Shown: positions 1-7,722, counted from the stretch's first letter. The stretch: DNA of 64,000 nt from Helicovermis profundi (GCF_033097505.1 NZ_AP028654.1:1008001-1072000), one strand, 5' to 3'. Numbers and translations are program-made. Notes: generated by a model not told the origin, from the letters alone.

Positions 1-2
1 CT

Positions 3-110
3 ATAATAGAAAAATTACAGTATGTTAAGTGGTTGAACTTATTTTTAATCACAAACAATATAAATGAATTAGGTAAGAATATTCGCAAGAAACTTAAGCA
101 ATATTTCTAA
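3..110 (+). CDS. 3' end of an upstream gene cut by the window edge
   Basis: Frame 3 is open from the first base to a TAA at 108-110, giving about 35 residues of a basic, amphipathic C-terminus ending in KKLKQYF. The other two forward frames stop at once. In DNA this AT-rich a 35-codon open stretch arises by chance in roughly one frame in 25, so this is suggestive only. The next gene starts 23 bases later on the same strand. No family can be assigned from this fragment. Confidence 0.45.
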   Translation: MIEKLQYVKWLNLFLITNNINELGKNIRKKLKQYF

Positions 111-117
111 CCTAATT
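67..117 (+). repeat. Inverted repeat spanning the end of the partial upstream gene
   Basis: Arms at 67-83 and 100-117 (AATTAGGT...ATATT and AATATTTCTAACCTAATT) pair almost perfectly with a one-base bulge. The stop codon of the partial ORF lies in the right arm. There is no T-tract afterwards, so it is a poor intrinsic terminator; it may be an mRNA 3'-end or leader structure for the next gene. Confidence 0.4.
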
Positions 118-133
118 ATACAAGGAGGTTTTT

Positions 134-1438
134 ATGAAAAAAATTTTATTAATTATAATATTTCAAATAGTAGTAATTACATTTACGTTTTCTGAAAATC
201 TAACATCTAACGTAAGTGTATTTATAGATGGAAATAAAGTGATTTTTAATGAGAATCTTGCTAGTCCATTTGTTGATAAAAATAATAGAACTTTAGTTCC
301 ATTAAGAACTGTTTTTGAAAAATACGGAGCGAAGGTTAATTGGAACTTCTTAAAGCAAGAAGCTACTATAGATTACAATAATCATTTTTTAGAAATTCCT
401 ATTGGTGAAAATTATATATATGAAGACAATATAAAGTACAAAAATTTTGCGAAAGCTATAATTAAAAATAACAGAACTTATATACCAGTAAGAAAAATAA
501 TTGAGCTTATTGGCGGTAAAGTAAATTATGATTCAAATACTAAAACTGTTATTATTAATCATAATTATAAAGTTAGAGATGAGGTATTAATAAAAAACAA
601 ACTGCTATATCAACTTCAAAATTTAAATATTGATGACGTAATTAATTCTGGATATAAAATAATAATTATGGATTATTCTGAAGATGGTAGTGAAAACGAT
701 GCATATAGTAAAGACGAGATTCAAAGACTCAAAAATAGTAAAATAACTCCATTAGCTTACATTAGTATTGGAGAAGCAGAAAAATATCGTTATTATTGGA
801 ATGATACTTTTAAAAAAGAGAATTTTATTGGTATAGAAAATAGAGACTGGCAAGGTAATTATAAAGTTAGATATTGGGACAGTGAGTGGAAAAATATAGT
901 ATTTACTTACCTAGACAAATTAATTGACAGTGGCTTTGATGGTGCTTATCTTGATATTGTTGATGCTTATGAGTATTGGTCAGATGATGAAAATAAGGAA
1001 AAAAATCTTTTTAGTGACCCTAAAAGTGAAAAACAAAGTGCAAAGCTAATGATTCAATTCATTAAGGAAATTAATCAGTATTGTAAAAGCAAAAATCCAA
1101 ATTTTCTTGTTATTCCTCAAAACGGATCAAATATAATTGACTATGATGATGGAACATATATTAGTAATATAGATGGAATTGGAATAGAAGACCTTTGGTT
1201 TATGGAAACTGAAAGACGGGAAGATAATGATGTATATAAAAGATTACAAAATCTACAGACCATTAAAAATGCAGGGAAATTTGTATTAGTAACTGATTAC
1301 ATTTATGATGATTTTGATACAAAAGAGAATAATACAAAAAGAGCTAGTATATTTATTAATGAGGCAAATCAAAATGGATTTAAATATTATATTTCAAATA
1401 GAAATAGGAATTTAGATGAAATACTTAAAATTAAATAA
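134..1438 (+). CDS. Secreted GH114-like glycosidase with copper amine oxidase-type N-terminal domain
   Basis: The 434-residue protein starts with a signal peptide (MKKILLIII...FTFS, about residues 1-20). Residues about 25-140 form the copper-amine-oxidase-like N-terminal stalk repeat common on exported proteins of Firmicutes (FIDGNKVIF, RTLVPLRTVFEKYG, RTYIPVRKIIE). Residues about 155-430 match the TM1410/GH114 TIM-barrel family: PLAYISIGEAEKYR, VRYWDSEW and GFDGAYLDIVDAYEYW carry the expected acidic active-site residues. Characterised relatives are endo-alpha-1,4-polygalactosaminidases, so a cell-surface or secreted hydrolase of galactosamine-rich exopolysaccharide is the best guess. The start is fixed by AAGGAGG seven bases upstream. 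It appears monocistronic, ending at a strong terminator. Confidence 0.82.
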   Translation: MKKILLIIIFQIVVITFTFSENLTSNVSVFIDGNKVIFNENLASPFVDKNNRTLVPLRTVFEKYGAKVNWNFLKQEATIDYNNHFLEIPIGENYIYEDNIKYKNFAKAIIKNNRTYIPVRKIIELIGGKVNYDSNTKTVIINHNYKVRDEVLIKNKLLYQLQNLNIDDVINSGYKIIIMDYSEDGSENDAYSKDEIQRLKNSKITPLAYISIGEAEKYRYYWNDTFKKENFIGIENRDWQGNYKVRYWDSEWKNIVFTYLDKLIDSGFDGAYLDIVDAYEYWSDDENKEKNLFSDPKSEKQSAKLMIQFIKEINQYCKSKNPNFLVIPQNGSNIIDYDDGTYISNIDGIGIEDLWFMETERREDNDVYKRLQNLQTIKNAGKFVLVTDYIYDDFDTKENNTKRASIFINEANQNGFKYYISNRNRNLDEILKIK

Positions 1439-1465
1439 TAAAATTAAATAATAAAATTAAATAAT
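1427..1465 (+). repeat. Three perfect 13-bp tandem repeats over a stop codon
   Basis: AAAATTAAATAAT is repeated exactly three times, and the stop codon of the glycosidase gene falls in the first copy. The unit is not a multiple of three, so copy-number change after the stop would leave the protein unchanged. Probably slippage. Confidence 0.85.
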
Positions 1466-1470
1466 AAAAA

Positions 1471-1508
1471 TAAACAACAACGACTATATGTCGTTGTTGT
1501 TTATTTTT
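1471..1508 (+). terminator. Intrinsic terminator after the glycosidase gene
   Basis: A 13-bp perfect stem (1472-1484 with 1490-1502, AAACAACAACGAC and its complement) with a 5-base loop is followed by TATTTTT. Confidence 0.9.
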
Positions 1509-1547
1509 AGGTTTTTAAAAGAATTTTAAAAATATAATTTAATAGTA

Positions 1548-1576
1548 TTGACTTCTATATTTATTAGGAGTAATAT
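1548..1576 (+). promoter_or_regulatory. Sigma-70-type promoter of the CDF exporter
   Basis: TTGACT (1548-1553), a 17-base spacer and TAATAT (1571-1576). The predicted transcription start near 1583 is immediately before the dyad at 1587-1606. Confidence 0.7.
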
Positions 1577-1586
1577 AAAAACAAAC

Positions 1587-1606
1587 ATATGAATAAGTGT
1601 TCATAT
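1587..1606. promoter_or_regulatory. ArsR/SmtB-type operator dyad
   Basis: ATATGAA-TAAGTG-TTCATAT is a perfect 7-bp inverted repeat with a 6-base centre, close to the 12-2-12 operators of SmtB/CzrA-type metal sensors (TATGAACA/TGTTCATA). It sits at about +4 of the promoter, where a bound repressor would block transcription of the CDF gene. No ArsR-family gene is in the window, so the regulator must be encoded elsewhere. Confidence 0.65.
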
Positions 1607-1626
1607 AAAAAATATGAGGTGATGAA

Positions 1627-2637
1627 ATGAAAAAATTAAAAAGTGAAGAGGAACATGAAGTGGATAAATTGAATAATCATAATAGTGAAGACTATAAACA
1701 TGATCATGATCATTCTCATGACAATACTCACGTTCATGATCATAATCATGGACACAGTCATGATGTATCCAATTTGTCTGGGAAAAAAATATTTTGGGTT
1801 ACAGTATTAAATGCTACAATAACGATTGCAGAGATTATTGGAGGTATACTTTCGGGTAGTCTTGCTCTTTTATCTGATGCAGTTCACAATTTAAGTGATA
1901 CAATTGCAATTGCACTTTCTTATGTAGCAAATAGAATTTCTAAGAGGCCAAATGATGAAAAAAAAACGTATGGTTATAAGAGAGCAGAAATACTTGCAGC
2001 TTTTATTAATTCATCAGTTTTATTTGCTTTATCTATAATTTTAATATTTGAAGCATTTAATAGATGGAAAAATCCTGAGACAATCAATGGGAACCTAATG
2101 ATAATAGTGGCGTTCATTGGTTTAGTAGCAAATTTTGTTTCAATGTATTTGCTTGAAAAGGATTCTCATGGAAATTTAAATATTAAATCAAGTTATCTTC
2201 ATTTATTAGGTGATACTATTTCATCTGTTGGAGTATTAGGTGGGGGCTTACTTATTAAATATTTTGGAATTGTATTTGTAGATCCTCTAATTACTATTCT
2301 AATTTCTTTATATATACTAAGAGAGACATGGCATATAATTAAAAAAACAATAGATATTTTAATGCAGTCTTCAGCTGATCTTTCATATGAAACAATAAAA
2401 ATTGACATTGAAAATATTGAGAAAGTTAAAAACTTGCACCATGTTCACTCGTGGATGTCTAATGAAAAAACAATACATTTTGAAGCACATATTGACTTAG
2501 AAGACATGATGCTTTCAGAAGTAGAATTAATTTATGAGAAAGTTAATCATATATTAATTGATAAATATAGTGTGGATCATATCACTATTCAAGCAGAAGT
2601 TGATAAATGTAAAGATAAAAATTTATTTAAATGTTGA
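1627..2637 (+). CDS. CDF (cation diffusion facilitator) metal exporter, CzcD/ZitB type
   Basis: The 336-residue inner-membrane protein exports divalent metal, probably Zn2+, Cd2+ or Co2+, in exchange for protons. A His/Asp-rich cytoplasmic N-terminus (about residues 22-48, HDHDHSHDN and HDHNHGHSHD) precedes six predicted membrane spans. The HxxxD pairs typical of zinc CDFs are visible in LLSDAVHNLSDTIAIALS (second span) and YLHLLGDTISSVG (fifth span). The C-terminal region after about residue 255 is the cytoplasmic dimer domain (HHVHSWMS, HFEAHIDLED). The upstream dyad suggests metal-induced expression through an ArsR/SmtB-type repressor. It ends in TGA, showing that TGA is a working stop here. 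The 5' leader runs to GGTGATGAAATG. Confidence 0.92.
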   Translation: MKKLKSEEEHEVDKLNNHNSEDYKHDHDHSHDNTHVHDHNHGHSHDVSNLSGKKIFWVTVLNATITIAEIIGGILSGSLALLSDAVHNLSDTIAIALSYVANRISKRPNDEKKTYGYKRAEILAAFINSSVLFALSIILIFEAFNRWKNPETINGNLMIIVAFIGLVANFVSMYLLEKDSHGNLNIKSSYLHLLGDTISSVGVLGGGLLIKYFGIVFVDPLITILISLYILRETWHIIKKTIDILMQSSADLSYETIKIDIENIEKVKNLHHVHSWMSNEKTIHFEAHIDLEDMMLSEVELIYEKVNHILIDKYSVDHITIQAEVDKCKDKNLFKC

Positions 2638-2685
2638 TTTTTTTATAGTAAAATAATATATAAACATTATTTTTTAGGAGGATTT

Positions 2686-3039
2686 ATGAATAAATTATTT
2701 TGCTACCCCAAATGAAGTACTTGCAGAAAAACTGTAAATTGGCTGGAAGCCAATAAAATTGAATTTGAATATATTGATATTACAAAATATCCACCAGGTG
2801 CTGAATTAATTGAAAAATTATTTTTAAGTAGTGAATATACCTTAAAGAAGCTCTTTAACACATCTGGCGTCAGGTATAGGGAATTAAAATTAAAAGATAA
2901 ATTAGCAAATATGTCGGATAAAGAGGCTTTTGATTTATTAGCTACAGATGGAAAATTAATTAAAAGACCTTTCTTTATTTTTGATGGTAAATTGCAAATA
3001 GGTTTTAAAGAAGAAGTATGGAGTAAGTTATTTTTATAA
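2686..3039 (+). CDS. ArsC/Spx-family thiol oxidoreductase, probable selenoprotein (in-frame TGA = Sec at codon 10)
   Basis: Reading from ATG 2686 (behind TTAGGAGG) to TAA 3037-3039 gives 117 residues with one internal TGA at 2713-2715. The product begins MNKLFCYPK-U-STCRKT. ArsC/Spx relatives in Firmicutes have the CYPKCSTC-type motif here, so the TGA sits exactly on the first Cys of CXXC. The rest follows the family: KLFNTSG, NMSDKEAFDLLATDG, LIKRPFFIFDG and GFKEEVW, so this is an intact arsenate-reductase-like fold apart from that codon. A strong hairpin with a GGA loop lies 22-39 bases after the TGA. I infer Sec insertion and a redox role of unknown substrate. Alternatives are a point-mutated pseudogene or a sequencing error, but the reading frame is otherwise clean. 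It lies 48 bases after the CDF gene and may be co-transcribed. Confidence 0.8.
2738..2754 (+). promoter_or_regulatory. Candidate bacterial SECIS hairpin
   Basis: ATTGGCT-GGA-AGCCAAT forms a perfect 7-bp stem with a 3-base loop starting in G, all inside the coding sequence. The loop begins 29 bases after the TGA, within the roughly 16-37-base window described for bSECIS elements, which want a G in the first loop positions. A weaker overlapping stem exists at 2721-2737 (TTGCAG with CTGTAA). Confidence 0.65.
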
Positions 3040-3044
3040 ACTAG

Positions 3045-3089
3045 AATAAATATCAATAGATGTTTAAGACTATTGATATTTATTTTTTA
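3045..3089 (+). terminator. Intrinsic terminator after the selenoprotein gene
   Basis: Arms AATAAATATCAATAG (3045-3059) and CTATTGATATTTATT (3070-3084) pair over 15 bp and end in a T-run. Confidence 0.8.
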
Positions 3090-3133
3090 ATATAAAAAAA
3101 TCCAAATAAAATATATAATAAGTTGAAATTAAA

Positions 3134-3448
3134 TTAGTTTTTGAATTTATAATTTCTTTTTGTACTTAAATATTTATATATTAAGTACGGAAGATACTTA
3201 TTTGCGTGTATATTAAGTTTGCCACAGTTTTTCATAATGCCTTTATATAATTCTTCATTGATTTTTAATGTAATTTTTTTTGGATTTTCTTTGAAATCTA
3301 ATGGATAATAATCTTCTATATTATCAGCCATTCTATCATTTGAAAGCAAAAAATTTATTTTCTTTTTTATAGTTATATCCTCATTTTTACATATTGTTTT
3401 TAAATCATCATAATATTGTTCGTTTAATGTAAATTTAACAACTTTCAT
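3134..3448 (-). CDS. Hypothetical protein with two ribbon-helix-helix-like segments
   Basis: I do not recognise this 104-residue basic protein. It contains two similar units, about residues 1-38 (VVKFTLNEQYYDDLKTIC...) and 57-97 (KITLKINEELYKGIMKNC...), each with a short beta-strand followed by two helices as in CopG/Arc-type ribbon-helix-helix DNA-binding proteins. A tandem RHH in one chain would act like a pre-formed dimer. The start is supported by AAAGGAGC before the ATG. It is divergent from topB, 128 bases away, so a regulatory role is possible but unproven. Confidence 0.6.
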   Translation of the reverse strand: MKVVKFTLNEQYYDDLKTICKNEDITIKKKINFLLSNDRMADNIEDYYPLDFKENPKKITLKINEELYKGIMKNCGKLNIHANKYLPYLIYKYLSTKRNYKFKN

Positions 3449-3529
3449 AAACTAGCTCCTTTGAAAAATACTGTGTATTATTTTAATCTTAAATTATAAA
3501 AATTAATGTTATAATAGTTTTATTATAGC

Positions 3530-3562
3530 AAAAAGATAATGTTTGTCATTATCTTTTTTTTC
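3530..3562 (+). terminator. topB: Terminator-like hairpin in the topB leader
   Basis: AAAAAGATAATG (3530-3541) pairs with CATTATCTTTTT (3547-3558), followed by a run of Ts. It ends only about 15 bases before the topB start and lies downstream of a TATAAT at 3510-3515. No gene ends on this strand between here and 3039, so it looks like an attenuator rather than a gene terminator. Confidence 0.6.
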
Positions 3563-3576
3563 TTTGAGAGGTAGAT

Positions 3577-5739
3577 ATGAGTAAAAGACTAATATTAGCT
3601 GAAAAACCTTCAGTTGGAAAAGAAATAGCAAGGGTACTTAATTGTAAAAATAAAAAAAATGGATATTTTGAAGGAAATGATTCTATTGTAACTTGGGCAT
3701 ATGGTCACTTAGTTACTTTAGGGGACCCTGAAGTATATGATGATAAGTATAAAAACTGGGTGCTTGATGATTTGCCGATTATTCCCGAAAAATTAAAGAC
3801 TGTAATAATAGGTAAAACAGCTAGACAATATAAAATAGTAAAAGATTTAATGTTAAGAAAAGATATAGGAGAAATTATTATTGCAACAGATGCAGGTAGA
3901 GAAGGAGAACTAGTTGCAAGGTGGGTTATTGAAAAAGTACGCACTAAAAAGCCTATAAAAAGACTTTGGATATCTTCAGTAACCGATAAAGCTATAAGAG
4001 ATGGTTTTAATAACTTACAGCCAGGCAAAAAATATGAAAATTTATTTAAAGCTGCTACTGCAAGAGCTGAAAGTGACTGGATAGTAGGAATTAATGGAAC
4101 ACGTGCACTTACAACAAAACATAATGCCCAGCTTAGTCTTGGAAGAGTTCAAACACCAACTCTTGCACTAATTAGTCAAAGAGAAGATCAAATTAGAAAA
4201 TTTACGCCAAAAAAATATTACGGTATAAAAATTTTAGTAGACAAAATTAATGAAAATTTTATCTATAAATCTGATAATCAAAGAATTTTCGATGAAAAAA
4301 AAATTGATGATATTATAAATACTATAAAGTATAAAGATGCAAAAGTAACAAGCATTATAAAAAAAGATAAAAAAGAATACTCAAATAAACTATATGATTT
4401 AACTTCGCTTCAAAGAGATGCATTTAATAAATATGGATATTCTCCTAAAATGACACTATCTTTAATGCAAAGGCTTTATGAATTTCATAAAATATTGTCG
4501 TATCCACGTACTGATTCAAATTACCTTACTGATGATATGGTTGCTACACTTAAAGATAGACTTAAAACCATTCAAATAAATCCGTATAGAAAATTTGCAT
4601 TTAATATTATGAGAGGAACGATAAAAAAATCAAAGCATTTTGTTGATGAAAGTAAAGTAAGTGATCATCATGCCATTATACCAACAGAAGAAAGTATATT
4701 AATTAGTTCCCTAAGCTTTGATGAAAGAAGAATTTATGAATTAGTTGTTCAAAGATTTTTAGAAGTACTTATGCCACCATACGAATACGAAGAAACTGTA
4801 GTAACTTTATCTGTGGAAGGGTATCAGTTTTTGGCGTCTTATAATAATATTAAAAGGATTGGATTTAAAGTGATTGGTCAAAGTGGTGAAAAACAAGAAA
4901 AATCTTTTCATATAGTAAAAAATCAATCAATTAGAGTCATGAATGTAAGCAAAACAATTGGAGAAACAAAGCCACTTCCATATTTTAATGAAGCTACTCT
5001 TTTAGGTGCTATGGAGAATCCTTCAAAATTCATTAAAGAAGGGGAAACAGAACTGAAAAAAATACTGACTGAAACGGGTGGACTTGGCACTGTTGCTACA
5101 AGAGCAGAAATAATTGAAAAGCTTTTTCAAGTAAAATATATGGAGAAAAAAGCTACTAGTATTAGACTTACAAAAAAAGGTAAACAAATTCTTGAATTAG
5201 TTCCTAAAGAACTAAAAAGTCCACTACTAAGCGCAAAATGGGAAAGAAATTTAAAACTAATTGAAAATGGGAAATTAGATAAAAAAGAATTTATTGATGA
5301 TATGAAAGAATATACTTTTTCAGTTGTAAATCAAATTAAAAGTGAAAAGAAAATTTACAAACATGATAATTTAACAGGAAAAAAATGTCCTAATTGTGGT
5401 AAAGATATGATGATGATTGATAATAAAAAGGGGAAAATGCTAGTTTGTGTTGATAGAGAATGTGGATATCGTGAAAGGATATCTATGTTAACAAATGCTC
5501 GGTGTCCAAATTGTCATAAAAAACTATCGTTAAGAGGTGAAAAAGGTAGTCAGATTTTTACATGTTCATGCGGCTATAAAGAAAGTATGACGTCATTTGA
5601 AAAACGAAAAAATGAAAGAAAGAAACAAGGTGGTAAGAATGATTACGCAAACTATGTAAAAAAGCAAAAACAAATTGAAGCTAAAGAAAAATTAGAAGAT
5701 AATCCATTTGCTAAAGCATTAAAAGGATTAAAATTTTAG
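3577..5739 (+). CDS. topB: DNA topoisomerase III (type IA)
   Basis: This 720-residue enzyme cuts and passes single DNA strands to decatenate replication and recombination intermediates. The N-terminal Toprim domain shows LILAEKPSVGKEIARVL and IIATDAGREGELVAR (metal-binding acidic residues). The breakage/rejoining core has LSLGRVQTPTLALI and the active-site tyrosine in ILSYPRTDSNYL (about residue 308). The C-terminus (from about residue 605) carries two zinc-ribbon-like segments, KCPNCGKD...CVDRECGYRE and RCPNCHKKL...CSCGYKE, then a charged tail. The start follows GAGAGG. The terminator-like hairpin just before it suggests leader control. Confidence 0.97.
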   Translation: MSKRLILAEKPSVGKEIARVLNCKNKKNGYFEGNDSIVTWAYGHLVTLGDPEVYDDKYKNWVLDDLPIIPEKLKTVIIGKTARQYKIVKDLMLRKDIGEIIIATDAGREGELVARWVIEKVRTKKPIKRLWISSVTDKAIRDGFNNLQPGKKYENLFKAATARAESDWIVGINGTRALTTKHNAQLSLGRVQTPTLALISQREDQIRKFTPKKYYGIKILVDKINENFIYKSDNQRIFDEKKIDDIINTIKYKDAKVTSIIKKDKKEYSNKLYDLTSLQRDAFNKYGYSPKMTLSLMQRLYEFHKILSYPRTDSNYLTDDMVATLKDRLKTIQINPYRKFAFNIMRGTIKKSKHFVDESKVSDHHAIIPTEESILISSLSFDERRIYELVVQRFLEVLMPPYEYEETVVTLSVEGYQFLASYNNIKRIGFKVIGQSGEKQEKSFHIVKNQSIRVMNVSKTIGETKPLPYFNEATLLGAMENPSKFIKEGETELKKILTETGGLGTVATRAEIIEKLFQVKYMEKKATSIRLTKKGKQILELVPKELKSPLLSAKWERNLKLIENGKLDKKEFIDDMKEYTFSVVNQIKSEKKIYKHDNLTGKKCPNCGKDMMMIDNKKGKMLVCVDRECGYRERISMLTNARCPNCHKKLSLRGEKGSQIFTCSCGYKESMTSFEKRKNERKKQGGKNDYANYVKKQKQIEAKEKLEDNPFAKALKGLKF

Positions 5740-5745
5740 AAAAAG

Positions 5746-5783
5746 TAAAGCCATAGAAATTCAATATTTCTGTGGCTTTATCT
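5746..5783. terminator. Bidirectional terminator between topB and the LysE gene
   Basis: TAAAGCCATAGAAAT and ATTTCTGTGGCTTTA (one G-T pair) form a 15-bp stem between two convergent genes. Confidence 0.8.
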
Positions 5784-5785
5784 TG

Positions 5786-6388
5786 CTAAGCAAAGAAATT
5801 TAAAGCTAATTTAATACCAAAACCAATTAAAATTATTCCACATACTTTATTAATAATATTAATGAGATTTGAACTAAAGCTATTTTTAAATTTTGAAATA
5901 AAAATAGAAAGACTCATAAACCATGTAAATGATGCAGCAGAAACACCAATTATGAAATAAATAACGTTTTGACCTGACAAAATAGCTCTAAATCCGCTTA
6001 ATAAAAGAGTACCATCAATAATAGCTTGTGGGTTTAGCCATGTAACAGCGAAGCATGTTAATACAATTTGCCACAGTGATTTGTTTAAGTCAAGTTTATC
6101 TTCTTTTTCATGTTTACTTTTAAATAACATAAATCCAATAAATATTACTGCAATACTTCCAATTCCGAGTGTTATAATTTTTAAAACAGGAATTTTTTCT
6201 AGTAGTATTCCTATTCCAAAGTAGCAACTTAAAGCTAAGGCAATATCAAAAAAAATAGTAATCAAAGCAACTTCAATTGCTCTTAATCTTGATTTACTAA
6301 TCGCTGTATTTATAACGTACAAATTTTGCATACCAATAGGCATTACATATGCTAGACCTAACATAAACCCTTGAAAAAAAACATTCAT
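5786..6388 (-). CDS. LysE/ArgO-family amino acid exporter
   Basis: The 200-residue protein is an integral membrane exporter of the LysE superfamily, whose members expel lysine, arginine or other amino acids. It has about six hydrophobic spans. The start MNVFFQGFMLGLAYVMPIGM and NLYVINTAISKS match the family's first span and loop (GxxxxxPGPxQ-like region), and WLNPQAIIDGTLLLSG is the conserved NPKA-like motif of the central span. Its closest resemblance is to the LysE/ArgO branch, but the substrate cannot be told from sequence. Start follows AAGGAGAG. It appears to be a single-gene unit. Confidence 0.88.
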   Translation of the reverse strand: MNVFFQGFMLGLAYVMPIGMQNLYVINTAISKSRLRAIEVALITIFFDIALALSCYFGIGILLEKIPVLKIITLGIGSIAVIFIGFMLFKSKHEKEDKLDLNKSLWQIVLTCFAVTWLNPQAIIDGTLLLSGFRAILSGQNVIYFIIGVSAASFTWFMSLSIFISKFKNSFSSNLINIINKVCGIILIGFGIKLALNFFA

Positions 6389-6490
6389 AACTTCTCTCCT
6401 TATTTGATGCTAAATGTTGTAATCGGTTAATTATAACATTTTACATGTTAATAACGCATAAAATAATGAAATAATATATAAATTAATTGT

Positions 6491-6539
6491 AAAAAAGCGT
6501 ATCCGAAATGTAGTATTAACCTTTTGGATACGCTTTTTT
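6491..6539 (-). terminator. Terminator after the glutathione peroxidase gene
   Basis: AAAAAGCGTATCC and GGATACGCTTTTT form a 13-bp stem with a 21-base loop. T-runs on both strands allow bidirectional use. Confidence 0.8.
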
Positions 6540-6574
6540 ATTCTATATTTTATTATTTTTACACTGATTAGATA

Positions 6575-7108
6575 CTATTTTAAATATTCTAATATATCTG
6601 CTTCAATTGATTCAGGTAAAATTTCTGATTCATATCTTTTGATTACTTTACCATTTGTATCAACTAAGAACTTAGTGAAATTCCATTTAATTTCACTATC
6701 TAGATAAGTCGGAGCATTACTTGATAAAAATTCTTTAAGTTTGCTTCCTTCAATAAATCCTTCAAAAGGTTTAGATTTAACTAAATATTTGAAAAGTGGA
6801 TCTGCATTTTCACCATTGACTTCAATTTTTTGAGATAGTGGGAAAGTTACGCCGTAATTAATTTTACAAAATGAAACAATATCTTCTTTGGCGCCAGGCT
6901 CTTGATCTAAAAATTGATTACAAGGGAATCCTATAATTTCAAAGCCTTTAGTATTATGCTTCTGATAAAGTTTCTGTAAAGATTCATATTGTGGTGTAAA
7001 ACCACATTTGCTTGCTGTGTTAACGACTAGTAGTACTTTTCCTTTGTAATCTAATAGGCTCTCTTTTTCATCATCTGTGTTTATAAAACTATAATTATAT
7101 ATACTCAT
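6575..7108 (-). CDS. gpx: Glutathione peroxidase family thiol peroxidase (Cys form)
   Basis: The 177-residue enzyme reduces hydroperoxides. The motifs are LVVNTASKCGFTPQY with the peroxidatic Cys (about residue 35), FPCNQFLDQEPG with the family's Gln and a second Cys, and IKWNFTKFLVD with the catalytic Trp and Asn. The peroxidatic position is TGT (Cys), not TGA, so this peroxidase does not depend on selenium. Bacterial Cys-type members usually use thioredoxin as reductant, which I infer here. The gene has its own promoter region with two overlapping dyads (7132-7161), and the OhrR-type regulator is immediately upstream on the same strand, pointing to organic-peroxide control. Confidence 0.95.
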   Translation of the reverse strand: MSIYNYSFINTDDEKESLLDYKGKVLLVVNTASKCGFTPQYESLQKLYQKHNTKGFEIIGFPCNQFLDQEPGAKEDIVSFCKINYGVTFPLSQKIEVNGENADPLFKYLVKSKPFEGFIEGSKLKEFLSSNAPTYLDSEIKWNFTKFLVDTNGKVIKRYESEILPESIEADILEYLK

Positions 7109-7131
7109 AATAACCTCCGAATTTTTTTATT

Positions 7132-7161
7132 TAATCTTGTACGATTAATCTTACAAGATTA
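7132..7161. promoter_or_regulatory. Candidate OhrR operators upstream of gpx
   Basis: TAATCTTGTA and TACAAGATTA are perfect 10-bp inverted arms separated by 10 bases. Within them two smaller dyads overlap: AATCTTGTACGATT and AATCTTACAAGATT. The layout resembles MarR/OhrR operator sites, and it lies 24-53 bases before the gpx start. Confidence 0.6.
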
Positions 7162-7200
7162 GTATAGCTCCGTTTAGTTTAAATGTCAATAACTAATATA

Positions 7201-7240
7201 AAAAAATCCATTGATTTATATTTAGTAGTATAAATCAATG
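7201..7240 (-). terminator. Terminator after the OhrR-type regulator gene
   Basis: On the minus strand CATTGATTTATA and TATAAATCAATG (12 bp) are followed by GATTTTTT. Confidence 0.85.
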
Positions 7241-7249
7241 AATCACTTA

Positions 7250-7714
7250 TTACTTGTATTTTTTTTCTGCTACTTCTAATTTCATTGCAATTTCATCTAA
7301 AATAGCTATATATTTTTTATATTCTTCAGTTGTTAATTTAAGCTGGTTACCTAAAGTAGTTGGAACAGTTACAGCGTTGTTTTTCAAAAGTTTGCCATTT
7401 TTGGTTATTATTACAATAGTTTTTCTATCATCATTTTTATCTTTTTCCTTAAGTAGATAACCTAATTTTTCTAATCGATCTAAGAGTGGAGTTAGAGTGC
7501 CTGTTTTAAGTTCCAGTTTTTCTCCAAGTAATTTAAAGTTTATTGTTTCTTCATCCCATAAAACTAGCATAACCAAATATTGAGGATAGGTTAAATTCAA
7601 TGCCTTTAATAGTGGTTTATAAAGTCTAGTCATTTTTCTTGATGAAGAATATAATCTAAAACATAATTGTTTATCTAACTTTAATAAATCATTTTCTTCT
7701 TTTGAGTTATTCAT
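7250..7714 (-). CDS. MarR-family regulator, OhrR type
   Basis: The 154-residue winged-helix repressor has the OhrR-type sensing Cys near the N-terminus in LDKQLCFRLYSSSRKMTR (Cys about 19), followed by LTYPQYLVMLVLWDEE, the recognition-helix region TGTLTPLLDRLEKLGYL and the wing DDRKTIVIITKNG. OhrR proteins are inactivated by organic peroxides through this Cys and then release their peroxidase gene. Here the partner is the adjacent gpx, 141 bases downstream, with dyads between them. Its ATG has no Shine-Dalgarno at normal spacing: GGAGG at about 7748-7752 is over 30 bases upstream with a hairpin between (7723-7746), which may bring the two together. Confidence 0.88.
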   Translation of the reverse strand: MNNSKEENDLLKLDKQLCFRLYSSSRKMTRLYKPLLKALNLTYPQYLVMLVLWDEETINFKLLGEKLELKTGTLTPLLDRLEKLGYLLKEKDKNDDRKTIVIITKNGKLLKNNAVTVPTTLGNQLKLTTEEYKKYIAILDEIAMKLEVAEKKYK

Positions 7715-7722
7715 AATTTTAT

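Noticed and set aside
2686-3039. TGA read as Trp (mycoplasma-type code)
   Set aside because: Genes here end in TGA (for example at 2637 and 24447), Trp is encoded by TGG, and the TGA falls on a Cys position.
2703-3056. Minus-strand ORF of 117 codons over the ArsC/Spx gene
   Set aside because: It is antisense to a recognisable family. The plus frame with one TGA explains conserved motifs, and the minus ORF has no ribosome site.
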